A DNA stretch of 64,000 nucleotides from Echeneis naucrates (Eukaryota; Chordata; Actinopteri; Carangiformes; Echeneidae), in NCBI RefSeq assembly GCF_900963305.1, contig NC_042521.1, forward strand, positions 3,739,614-3,803,613. Direction: 5' to 3'. This document shows, one piece after another, positions 1 through 11,318 of the stretch (position 1 is its first letter; the number at the start of each line of letters is the position of its first letter). The position numbers and the translations under genes were made by a program. The notes under the pieces were generated by a model. It ran no database searches and had not been told where the DNA came from. It saw only the letters and a program-made list of their open reading frames with translations.

Positions 1-480
1 CTGCTTCCTGACGTCGCCTAAACTGGTGTCCAGCTAAAAAAAACAGGACCTGAACATTAGTACAAAGTAAATGGACAAACCCTCATGAATGCAAACAGAC
101 AGGATAATGAAGACATACGTCAGCGGCCAGGCGAGCGGGCAGACTCTCCTTTAATCACAGCCTCAAAGCTCAAGCGGCCAATGAAAGACAGTCGGCACAC
201 TGAAGTCAGCTGAAAAACTTTAACGTCGCTTCAGAAACTCGAGTACAAGCTCTGGGCTTGTGAGGATCTTTTCAAAACCTCAGTGGATGTAGTCAGAGTT
301 AAATAAGCGGTGGTAAAAGTAAAAAAAGAGCTGTAACTGGATCGCCTGATCAAATTAGCTTGAGTATCAGAAAGCGGAAAACGCAGAGGAGGATTTTGAG
401 GGATGTGCGTCGGCGTGCAGTCCTGCTGTGGAAAGATCAAACCCAGATGTGTTCCCACTGAGCGTGGTTTTTGAGTGTAC

Positions 481-989
481 CTTGGCAACCTGGGCCTTCA
501 GGTCCCTGTTTTCCACCTCCAGGTTACGCTTCTCCCCCAGAGCCGTAGTCAAAGACGCATCCTTGGAGTTGAGCAGGGCCTCCAGGTCTTTGAGCCTCTG
601 CAATGCTGCCGCCAACTCAGACTCCTTTTTGGTATTTCTGAAAAGACACACTCACACACGTTAGCACGCATCTTTCTGCGTGTATTTTTCAGCATTGCAG
701 GATAATCCATTTCATTGAACTGAACTGGACTGAAGCACTACTGGTTTCTTAAGCGAGTTATTTGTAGTCTGGCTGGAAGCGGAACAGGGGAAAGACCTCG
801 GTGCATATGACTCATAGGCCACAATGATCTGCATCCAGTCCCCTGTATCTGGTAGCCACAAGCCACAGCCGCCGGTGTTTGGCTGCGATGCTGCCATGGC
901 AACGGCTTGACTTTGCCAAAACACACAACTCAATATTTGTGGAAAAGTAATGGAGGCAAGACGGGAACCCTACAAACACTGCCACGTAT

Positions 990-1022
<33 letters not shown>

Positions 1023-2130
1023 GGAGAAACTGGGGAAAGAGTTAGTCATCAAGCTCTGGATGTGGCAGCAGGCAAGGAGACGCAGTGGAAGTCCAGCGCT
1101 GGGCTGCCGTGAGCAATGGGGAGGGTGTGCAAAAGGTCAGGGAGTGGCACCGAGAAGCTCCCAGAGCGGCAGGGAAACTCAGACAAGCATGTTTTAGCAG
1201 CATCAGCTCCCAGGCGTTAATTCACCACTGATGCAAAAGTTGGTTAAAAATTAGGAGAATTCAGAGGCTCTGAATTTCCTCTTTTTATATAAACGTATAT
1301 TTTCTTCATTTCTTTTCCATCAAAGAATTTATAAACTTGGCAAAAGAAAGAACTAGTGGAATCACTTTTGCTGGCAATGAGCTAAAGAAGAAGTAATTTT
1401 GTTGCTTCTTTTTACTTTGGTTACATTTTAAGCAGCGATGGTTTTGTCCACAGAGGTGAGTCAACAATGTCACACTGACTCACTGATTCAGTTGCACAAC
1501 AATATCTGTTTTTGCTAAAATTAGCTGCTGTAAGGTCCTGACCACAATATATTTAACTGAGCACGAGGATGTTTGATGTTTTCTTTTTTTTTTTTTTTTT
1601 TTTTTTGCTTTTTTGGAAGATAAATGCTGTCAATTGGTTTAATTGTGAATTTAAGCATCATTGCTCAGACACACAGGGGTGTTTCAAAGAAATTCAGGGC
1701 CCTTAACATAAAGGGGCACCCCCAACCCCCCACGCCTCCAAAATAATCTGGTCGGACCTAAATGCGGATCAGAGTGGTGCACTGTGACCGACCTGGCCTT
1801 CAGCTCCTTGTAGTCCTCCCTCAGCTTGCCCAGCTCCAGCTGCAGGCGTGCTCGCTCTTTGGCCACGGAGTCCAACGTCTGGCGCGCATCAGCCAGCTCG
1901 GTCTCGTAGGCGGCCTTCAGGCCCGTCAGCTCCCGGCTGACCTCCGTCTCTGACTCTGTGATGCGCACACGCAGACCGGCATTCTCGGCCTCCAGAGACC
2001 GAACCTTGTCGATGTAGACCACCAGGCGGTCGTTCAGATTGGACAGATCCTCCTTTTCCTGGAGCCGGGTGATACGGTTGGGGGACAGTGGTGTGTTCGC
2101 CCCTCTGGGAGTGTTTTTGGGTGTTGCCAT
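481..2130 (-). CDS. lmna: Lamin A/C, 5' part (coding exons 1 and 2)
   Basis: Nuclear intermediate-filament protein of the lamina; only the 5' end of the gene is in the window. Exon 1 coding is 1793-2130 (start codon 2128-2130) and exon 2 is 481-637; the remaining exons lie beyond base 1. Exon 1 codes a short head with the mitotic Cdk motif TPLSP, then coil 1A ([17 protein letters not shown]) and the start of coil 1B. Exon 2 continues coil 1B ([19 protein letters not shown]). The exon 1 donor is after KA with phase 2, and exon 2 is 157 bases, the length I recall for mammalian LMNA exon 2. The sequence [13 protein letters not shown] and the TPLSP head favour lamin A over B-type lamins. Gene is head-to-head with usf2, start codons about 2.5 kb apart. 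A B-type or lamin L paralogue is less likely. Confidence 0.92.
991..1017. repeat. (GT)n microsatellite in lmna intron 1
   Basis: About 13 GT units inside the first lmna intron (638-1792). The rest of that intron shows AT-rich stretches and a poly-T run near 1585-1606, with no exon that I can see. Confidence 0.95.
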
Positions 2131-3518
2131 TTCAGGAAGCTGCTGGTATTGTAGAAACAGACGTGACGAACAGCTTCCTAGATATAATCCAGTTTTATTT
2201 TATAAGTATGGTAAATATACAGGATTCTGTTAAAATACAGAACTTGGGTGGAAAATGTTCCAAAAAATTCAACATTCATATGAAAATAGAGCTGGAAAAA
2301 AAAGAGCTTAAAAACATGTTGAGAGTCTGCAAACCCATGTGACAAAATCATGACTTCGAACTCAGCCGAAAAGAAAATAGAACTGGTGATAAAATAAGAA
2401 GTGGTTAAAGAAAAGTCCAACTCCTTTTGGTGCAAACACAATAAACAGACAAAAGGCTAAAAGAGTCATTCATGAAAAGATTTGGGAGGGATTATCGACT
2501 CCACCCAAAAATCTGAGTGAAGTCCATGCACCGAAGATGAACATTTCCACAGCAATTTACCTTTTTAAGTCGGAGGAGGAGAACTCTGGTGATATTTATC
2601 AGCCCGTCTGATGATGTCCTTTGTTTTCTTGCTGTGAGTCTGTGTTCTTTTAGTCTGTTACTGCGCTGTCTGCAAACTCATCTGTAAGTGCCCATGTAGG
2701 AAAGAATGAGATGGGAGGAGAGAGGTTGGCCTCAAGTTTGGCTGTCTCTCTCTCTCTCTCCACCCCCCCCCCCCCTGAAATTGGTCTGCAAACCAAATGA
2801 ATGAGTCACTATCTACGCAAACAAACGCGTGAAGTACAATGGATAATTTTTTGCAGATCTATTGGCTGCGTTCACGTCATTTACAGTGTTTGACTCAAAC
2901 AACGCTGCTCACACATCTCCGAGGAGCTAAAATGAAAAATTTATGTAAGAGTGTTACGAGCGTTTTAACCCTGAATACATAATTATTGTCCTGGGACAAG
3001 CACAACTCATTTTGTTTGATGACACATCCTGAAAAATGAATGCAAATTAATGCTATATTACACATATTTCTGTCTGGTGACCTCTCACCTCCAGGCGTGG
3101 CCTCGGTGTTCCTCCATCATTCACCTCATTTCTGGATCTAACTGGTACAATCACACCACATCGGTCCTCGCCTCCCGTCACTGGCTCCTTTTTAGGCTTC
3201 AGATGGATTGAAATTTGAATTTTAAGAATTTGAATGGTTCTGACATATCCGACTTAGTATATCTGGTCCCCAAAGGTCAAGGCCTGGGACTAAAGGTGAT
3301 TTCATCAAAGAAGACATTTCGCTCGTAGCCTTTTGTAATATCTGACACACGTTTCATCTATATCATTTATTTTTGACTCACATTCATCCACTTTTTTATT
3401 TATAAATTTACTATCAGATTTTTTTTTTTTTTTGCACAGAATTAATGTGATCAGGACTCAAACCTGTGACACTATGATTAAATTACATTTTAAATTACAG
3501 CTACATATATTTTGTTTT

Positions 3519-3549
<31 letters not shown>

Positions 3550-4032
3550 ATAAGGTGGCTGCTTTGTGTTGTTTTCTGATCTGCAAACTATTATTTATTC
3601 TGCCCCAAACTACGAATACGTAATTTATCATTTCATCTGAGTGCAGTCTTCGAAGCACACAAAAGCACAGCTGAACTGTGCCACTGTGCCACGCAGGTAT
3701 TGTGTAGTAAAACTAAAGCTTGTAGTCACCAAGCTCGGCCTAAAGACTGCTGTCATGGAGGGAAACCTGTGCGGAGAGACCTGCGTCGGCCTGCAGAGAC
3801 GCACGGCAGGTTGGGTCATGTGGTTCGTGTGAAAACCCGTATTGGATCCCGGCGGTCACCTGGGCTGAAAAACCTGAAAACAGATCCAGAGTCTGCCGCT
3901 AGACACACACAGGACCCGCAGTGTGTGCAACAGAAGTGTTACACAACATTACCTGAAGAGCCGGAGCCGAAAGATTCCCGAATGTGTCCGAATGTGTGTT
4001 TTAATGCAGAATCAAACCGCAATGATCCATTT

Positions 4033-4067
<35 letters not shown>

Positions 4068-4662
4068 TAAAAAAAAACACAATGTGACTACCAAAATACA
4101 ACATCTACATTTTTACACCAACACAAACAGCAGCTGCGGAGGAAAAAAAAAACACAAATTTCACATTTCATCTTGAAATAAAACGAAGCATGTGATCCAC
4201 TCCGCGTCTTCTGGAGCGCAGCTCTGAGCGGATAAACAGCAGCTGTGCGCCACAACAAGGAAACGGGAGGAGGGGGGGGGGGCATTTCTAAAAGCCCCAT
4301 TAACGAAGAGAAACCCGTCCATCCGACACCCAGCTGCTAAATTACAGCATTTACACACAAATCCTCCGAGCAGGAGCACCAGAGCCGCCCTGACGCGCTG
4401 CGTAAAAACGCGGACCGGTTTGGTTTGGCTCGGTTCGTCTTTTCGGTTTTTTTTTTTTTTTTTTGCTGTCCCGCACAGACGCAGACGGATCCGAGCTGCT
4501 CCGCATCGGCCTCCATTTTAGCTCTCTGCCCGCTCGGTGCCTCACGTGTCCTGGACTGTCTTTCTCACATGACCCGTGTGTTTGTCCCCGTGATCAGCGC
4601 TCCCATCTCCGTAAATCGGCGTCGTTGAGAATTTTTTTTTTTCCCCCGCCGCAGGAAGCTTC
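2131..4662. other. Intergenic / divergent 5' region between lmna and usf2
   Basis: About 2.5 kb between the two start codons. It must contain the lmna 5' UTR and promoter on the left and the usf2 promoter on the right. Visible: a (TC)n run at 2744-2760 followed by a C run at 2763-2775, a (TG)n run near 3523-3549, an ATA/AAT run near 4035-4060, and a GC-rich stretch from about 4200 to 4660 that looks like the usf2 promoter. I see no further gene. Confidence 0.6.
4543..4548. promoter_or_regulatory. Palindromic E-box CACGTG upstream of usf2
   Basis: CACGTG lies 115 bases before the usf2 start codon in a GC-rich proximal region. It is the canonical USF1/USF2 binding site, so autoregulation is possible. 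The motif alone is weak evidence: I counted CACGTG at roughly the chance rate over the whole window. Confidence 0.45.
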
Positions 4663-7600
4663 ATGGATCTGCTGGATCAGAGTCTGGACAGCTCGGCGAG
4701 GTGAGGACACTCCGCCGGCCGCTTCCTGCTCGGCCTAAAGCCCGTCTGCCTGCTCGGATGTCTCCATGTGGACCCCCCCAGGCCACCTTCCTTCCCTCCT
4801 TCCTCCTTCTGCAGCTGATAACTTTTAACATCTGTGCGTCGCTTTGCTGTGACCCAGACTGACAGTCCGGCTCTGTGCAAACCGGCTTTCTGCAGCTTTT
4901 CTGCAGACTGTGCGCCTTTTTGCCCAAAAAAAAAAAAGAAAAAAAAAAAAAAGAAAGAAATCTCCAACTTCACATCTGTTGTTTTATTTACTCCACAAAA
5001 AAAAAAAAAAAAAAATACAAATGCACAGCAGCCCCTTCCGCCCTCATTCATCCTCCTTAAGATTAAATAATGCCTAATTAACTAAATAATAACTGTTTGT
5101 TATCAGAATGATCACTTTGAGAAGTTTGTCTTTTTTCTTGTCCGGCAAATGAAGCCGAGTAGTTTTTTAGCTTTAACGGTCAATATGCCGTTAAATTCTC
5201 CTCCTGATAGTTACAGAAAACATGAAATCTGTCAGAGTATGTTTCACTTTATTTATGTCTTATCCATCATGGCCACATGTGGCCGCCTGGGGGCGCCCTT
5301 CAGCCACAACTGGATACACAGACACACACGGATGGATGATAAATTGTCGTATTTCTGAGAAATGAGTGTTTTGGGTGCAGCTTCTAATTGACTCACAGTT
5401 TTTTTTTTTTCTTCTCTTTCTGTTTGCAGTCACGACAAACAGGAATCAGAGGAGGTGGTGCAGTTACAGGAAGGTGGGAGGACGACGTCCCCTAAAAACA
5501 AATTCTTTTCTAAAAATTAATGAAAAAAAAAAAAAAAGTGGTGCGAATTTAAGGTTTGCACTTTATAATGCACTGGACATTAAGCTGTGTAAACCATTTT
5601 TTTTTTTTTAATGGTTCTATGTTGGTGAGCGTCACAGATCTGAAACATGTCCACCTGTGTGTTGTGTTGCAGGGGAGGTCGTGGGGACGGAGGAGCAGAC
5701 TGCAGTGACCATCACTGGCGTCCCGCAGGCTGCGTTCACTGACCACAATGTGCAGTACCAGTTTCGCACAGAGAACAACGGAGGACAGGTGAGCAACGGG
5801 GAGCGTCCCATCCGCAACACAACAACACAACAGCCGTCTCTAACCTGCGGCCTGCGCTCCGTCCTCAGGTGACCTACCGTGTGGTCCAGGTGACCGATGA
5901 TCTCGAGGCGACGGCCGATGGGGCCGGAGCCGTGAGCGTTGTCTCCACTGCAGCGTTCGCTGGAGCGTCTCAAGCTGTAGCTCAGGTGAGTTAACGCACC
6001 GGTGACTCGGCTGGTTGTAAAAAAAAAAAAAAAAAAGTCCAGTTGTGCTGAAATCAATGAGAAAATGGCTCCACTTCTCACTTGATTTTATTACCTCTGT
6101 AAATGTTTTCCTAATGAGTTTATGGTCCCGTCTGTAGTTTGAAGTCTTTTTGAATACAATACGATGTTTATCTTTTAAATGACGGTGCCATTTAGAGGAA
6201 AATAGACCATAAACCAGTGTGATTGACAGCCTCGACCACACAATCAGGACAAGATAGTGAGCAGGTCAGACCCATCTTCTCCTTCAAACACCATTTCTTC
6301 TGCTTTCAAAGACACCAAGATGGTGACGGCAAATGACAAATTCAAAGTTTCTAAACAGCAGCTCCCAAAACCAGCCAATTTTTTTTTTAACAGTTGTCTT
6401 GAAACACTTTGACTTGATTTCCTCAAAGTTACGGTGATGAAACGCAGCAACACTGTTTATTATACACAAGTCATTAACTGTTTGACCGACCCGTCCCTGC
6501 CAGGCCGTCATCCAGAACCCCTTCAGTAACGGGGGCAGTCCCGTGGCTGAGACCGTGGGCGGCGAGACACGTTTTGCTTATTTCCCAGCCGCCACCGTCA
6601 GCGATGGAACAGCCACGGCCGTGTCGGTGCAGGCCACCGCCGACCCAACCATCACGCAGGCAGGAGGTGAGCAAGCGCATCCAGAGACGGGACAAGACTT
6701 TTACTTCAAAGTCGACATTTTCTTTTGAATCGTGTCTTTAAATCCAGGTCAGTTTTACGTGATGATGAGCCCCCCCGAGGTGCTGCAGACGACGACCCCT
6801 CGCACCATCGCACCACGCACACACACCTACACAGCGTGAGTACAAAACACAGTCACGCTGGCATCACTCCGGAAACTACCTGACCACCTTAACTCTCTCC
6901 CACGTGTTCAGTGGACTGACGTCACGGTGGATTGGACCTTCTTTGCCTTCTTCTGTCCCTTTTTGCTTTGAATGATTTGTTTTGTCATTTTGTGTGCAAA
7001 TGAAATTACAAAAAGAGAAAAAAAAAAAAAAATCAATATCCGTCATTCAACACATCCAACATCTGAACTCCACACTCTGTCCCACTTACCTGCCATCCCC
7101 AGAGACCTCGATGAAAGCGAGATGTTGCAGCATGGCAGTTCAAACTGGTGAGACGAACTTTCACATACGCCCCCTCCACCCCCCCACCCTGTGTTGTAGA
7201 GACAGACGTTTGGTGGCTAATTGATCAGCAGCTTTAGTTGCCCCCCCCGCCCCACCCACCCCAGGCTGGATCCCACACACTGGTGCCCCACAGAGAAAAC
7301 AAAGCTTCAGCTGTGTCACAATAAGACAGTGGAGATTTCTAAACCTCAACCTGCCAAAACGAATAAGAGCAAAAGCCACAAATATCAGAGTCTAACCCTA
7401 ATTTAGTTCTAATTGAGGTAGAACAGATTTGGTTCATGTTAGAATAAAATCATATAAATCAGCCATTTTAATTGTAATTTCTCTGTCACGTTTGTTTGTC
7501 TTTACAGGAAGGTGGACGGTCCACGGGCACCCAGAGATGAGAGGCGACGAGCACAGCACAACGAAGGTACGAGTTCGTCGTTTGACTCTAAAGATACTTT

Positions 7601-9065
7601 TTATACGTCTGTTTTTTTTGCCAGTGTGTGTTTGGATTGTGATGTAGCCAAAGAGAAACTAGAGCTTGTCCAGTGTCCCAGTTTAAGCTCAGAATAAATC
7701 CTTCCTGAAAGTTAAACATTCTTTAATTTTGTGTTCCTCACACATCTGTGTTTTGACATTGCAGATAAAATACTAGTTATTTATGCATATATGGCCTTTT
7801 CTGTGTATAACAATACTTTTTTTTTTTTTGCAGTGGAGAGAAGAAGAAGAGACAAGATTAACAACTGGATTGTTACGCTGTCAAAAATCATCCCTGACTG
7901 TAGTGTGGACAGCAGAACTGGAGCGGTGAGCGCTGCTTCAAAAAATCTTCTCTAATGTATTTTGAAAATAACAACGAAGCTTTAACAAGATATTTTATCC
8001 CTCTCACGACTGCAATCGGTCTTAAATTGTCTTCACCTCACGCATGTTCACGTTTGATGCTGTGTTGTTCCTGTAAGTGGGAGTTTGGCTGAAGTGAAAC
8101 GATGAGATGTAAACTGAGAAGCTGAAAAAACAACCAACAGTCATTTTTAACACGTGATGTTTTGTCACCATCTGCTGTTTCTCAGAGTAAAGGGAGTATC
8201 CTGTACAAAGCGTGCGATTACATCCGAGAGCTGCGTCAGAGCAACCAGCAGCTGCAGGAGAGCTGCAAAGAGGTGGAGCGAATGAAGATGGACAACGATC
8301 TGCTTAGACAACAGGTGAGCACAAACTATAGGCTATAAAACTATAGGATTTTAACCTTTTTTATTTTGACACAAAAAAAAAAATTACGTGAACATTAATT
8401 GTTGGGAGCAAAACAACTGAACAGGTTTCAGAACATAAAAAAAAAAAAAGATTCTGAAACACATCCAGAGAAATTCTAACCTGATGTCGTCCAATTATTT
8501 GTTAAACTGTGTGTTCGTGTCTCAGACAAATATTTTATCACAAAAATAAAAAATAATAGGCTGCATTAATGACATATCGGAATTGCAATAACTCTTTAAC
8601 GGTTTAAGTCCAAATTGAAACCATTCATTCCAGTTTAAACAAAGATCCATCATTAAAAGCATGTGTATTTTCGTAGTACTTACTTTTTTGTTAACGTTCA
8701 AACTACAATAAACAGCTGTGTTGATTTGTCCAAAGGTGGATCATCATCATGTATCCCACATGACTTAAAGGACATCACACTGGAGTTTTTGGGAGTTGCA
8801 CAAAAGCTCAAAGTGTAATAAATCCCTTGAAGCTACAGCACACCTTGAATTGTTCAGCAGCAGCTACGTTAATGAGCGCAGACGATTCATCCGCCACTGC
8901 TCGACTAGTCCTCCTCAGGGGGAAGCGATGCTTTCCGTACTGCTGCACTAACCGTCTGTTTTGTGTCTTTTCCAGATCGAGGAGCTGAAGAACGATAACG
9001 CGCTGCTTCGAGCGCAGCTACAGCAGCACGGGATAGAACTCAACGGAGATGCAACGCCGCAGTGA
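4663..9065 (+). CDS. usf2: Upstream stimulatory factor 2 (bHLH-leucine zipper)
   Basis: Transcription factor that binds CACGTG E-boxes as a dimer. Coding exons: 4663-4700, 5430-5473, 5673-5788, 5869-5985, 6504-6666, 6748-6835, 7508-7566, 7834-7925, 8186-8314, 8976-9065. All phases agree and give 311 aa. The start MDLLDQSLD matches USF2 (MDMLDPGLD in human) and not USF1. Activation region: EEQTAVTITGV and HNVQYQFRTENNGGQ. USF-specific region: AVIQNPFSNGGSP and QFYVMMSPPEVLQ. Basic region: RDERRRAQHNEVERRRRDKI with the H/E/R contacts. The helix-loop-helix is in exons 8 and 9; the zipper heptads are LLRQQIEELKNDNALLRAQL. The proline-rich stretch of the human long form, before AVIQNPF, is absent, so the product resembles the short mammalian isoform. 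Confidence 0.95.
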
Positions 9066-10312
9066 TTGTGGACTTGGACACGTGTGATGGCACGAACACA
9101 ATGTCGCATCCCTCCACCCACTTGAACAATACCAGGAAAAGGAGAAACAAACGGCAGATAATTTCCATCTGAAGCTGGACTCGGGGAACGCTCGCAGGGC
9201 TCAAGAAGAACACTGAAGTATAGTAAGCTGAAATCGTCTCTTCCACCGTCGGCAGTTTAGGGGCTGAACGCTCTGAAGTCTGTTAACTGCGTGGCCGACT
9301 GAACCTCACGGCTCTGCGTCAAGGACATCGACCTCCGCACAGCAGCACCACACTCACACCAAACCTCCTCTTTATTTTACATTATCAACCTGCCACAGAC
9401 AACTTCACCTTTTTATCCTAACACAAACTCCTGCTCCCTCCATTTTTTTTTATTTTTTTTTTTTGTTGGCATTTTGCTCTTTGCCAAACTACTAAATGTG
9501 GCACAAATGAATGCTCCCATTTTAATTTATCAGTGTGTGAGGAATGGAGGAAAAGATGCTTTCTGTATTTACTCTTTTCAAAACAGCAAACAAATGAGCT
9601 GTAAATCAGATGCTCAGATAATGTAAGGATATTTTTTTTTTTTTTGTGTCACTGGATCTTGTGGACAAATACATGCCGTTTTCTGCCTCCTAACACTGAC
9701 AGGCAGAGCACACAGACTTTGTGAACACAGCCCAGTGTCGGTAAATATAGGAACTACGCTACTTCTCGGACGGCCAAAGTGTAAAGCAGCTGTTGGAGGT
9801 TTTTATTTTTAGTCCAAGGCCTTAATAGGAGCCTGTTGGAGAATCTAGGTGTTAACATAGCTCAGGTAATCGGGAAAGTGCACTGACAGGTGGTTCCCAG
9901 ACTCCGTAAAGACTTTATATATATATATACACAGAGTTTAGGACTCTTTTGTTTCCCCGTTAGGAGCGATGTACAGAGAAGTGAGATTATGGATCTGATT
10001 TTCAGCATGTGAGTTTAATGGGCATTAAACTAAGGTTTGTCTGTTTTGGGTCTTTGGTGCAATGCACAGAAACGGGGGTTCGGTCCGTGCGAGGTCTTGG
10101 TTTGACCCACCAGCTCGACAACCCTTTTATTTTCTTTCTTTTCCAATAGTCCCCCAAATCCTCTCCAGCTCTGGGAACCGTGGCTGCTGACAGACGTCCG
10201 AACAGCAGGATGAGTGATGATCATTGTAACTAACCAGCTTTTGTCTACACTGAAAGTCTCCACAGCATGGAAATATAACCACTGGCATGACTAATTCTGA
10301 TATTACAATAAA
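9066..10312 (+). other. usf2: Probable usf2 3' UTR
   Basis: Sequence after the usf2 stop with no ORF of note, several poly-T runs and a short (TA)n run at 9920-9930. It ends at the AATAAA at 10307-10312, the best polyadenylation signal here. The extent is inferred. Confidence 0.55.
10307..10312 (+). terminator. Candidate polyadenylation signal of usf2
   Basis: AATAAA about 1.24 kb after the stop codon, followed at about 10390-10420 by an (ATT)n run and a T-rich downstream region. Confidence 0.5.
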
Positions 10313-10499
10313 ACAGACGTGTGAGCAGTGTTTGGTACAGAGGAGCTGTACGTTTTTGTGTTTTTCTGCATACGCTTTCAAGGTCGAAGAAATGTTCATT
10401 ATTATTATTATTATTATTGTTCAAGACAGTTTGACTTCATAAAAAAAAAAAAAAATCTCTTTTTTTTTTTTTATTCGTTTAAATTCAAGCCAATTATAT

Positions 10500-10663
10500 A
10501 AAGCGACTTCCGGGTGGCCGGTGACGTAATCGAAGGACGTTGCCATAGCGTTTTAATTATTAAGAGTTTTGAGTCGGCTCGTTGCCTGGAGACGGCCACG
10601 CTAACTGTTGCTACGGGCAACCGGTCCCCAGCTCAACCGCCAGTCGGAACGTCGCTGAAGTCG
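10500..10663 (+). other. tekt2: Probable untranslated first exon of tekt2
   Basis: A GC-rich segment ending in a strong donor, TCG then gtgagt, at 10663/10664. The tekt2 coding exon begins at 11319 just after acceptor-like CAG trinucleotides (11310-11317). I infer a 5' UTR exon ending at 10663 and an intron of about 650 bases. The 5' edge is arbitrary, since no TATA box is seen. Confidence 0.45.
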
Positions 10664-10760
10664 GTGAGTAAAAAAAAAAATCCCCTTTTGATGTGAAGAG
10701 TGACGTCATGATTAAAATGTTTAAAGTTCGGCCGCAGAGACTTTGTACTTTATGACGTCA
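10522..10760 (+). promoter_or_regulatory. tekt2: tekt2 promoter region with X-box (RFX) and CRE motifs
   Basis: Three X-box-like elements lie within 83 bases: GTTGCCATAGCGTT at 10539-10552, GTTGCCTGGAGAC at 10581-10593 and GTTGCTACGGGCAAC at 10607-10621. The third is a near-perfect inverted repeat. CRE-type sites are TGACGTAA at 10522-10529 and perfect TGACGTCA at 10701-10708 and 10753-10760. RFX factors with X-boxes drive ciliary genes, and tektin-2 is a ciliary/flagellar protein, so the motif set fits the downstream gene. Occupancy is inference. Confidence 0.65.
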
Positions 10761-11318
10761 CTTCGGCGACGGGAATCGAACGGGGAACTCGAAGGACGGT
10801 CGATGTCTCGGTCTCTTTAAACTCGGTGTTTAGATAGATATCATCCACATCTTTGTCTTAGAACTCACTTTATACTTTAACATTTCAGATTGTTTTCAGA
10901 GCTTAAAACTGTAAAATTCTTCGTATTTACCCTGAAAAACAACCAACTCTGTTACAGTCATTTGGGACGGATGTATAAATTTATAAATCCTGCCTTCTGT
11001 TAATTCTGACCTCTTCATCCATCTAATCTGGGAAGATGGAGATTTGTTTTGTTCCTTAGTTGATGTTATAGGACAAAATTGATAAAACGAGCCGTGTTGA
11101 ATACTTTGGATCGCCAGGTCATCTTCGTCCGCTGACATTGTGGGTCACCACTCAGTGTTGTTGGTAGTGATTTTTTGAAAACAGGAGCCGTGACAAAAAG
11201 GTTTTCTAGCTACCCAAGCAGCCGCCTCGCCTCACACTCTCAGTGTCTGCTGCCAACATTTGTGTCATTGAAACAAATCCTACCCGGTGACTGAGGTGCC
11301 CGTTCCTGCAGCGGCAGG

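Noticed and set aside
3700-4176. 158-codon plus-strand open frame
   Set aside because: Ends in an isoleucine/lysine run from an ATA/A-rich repeat; no domain, no conserved start context and no splice support.
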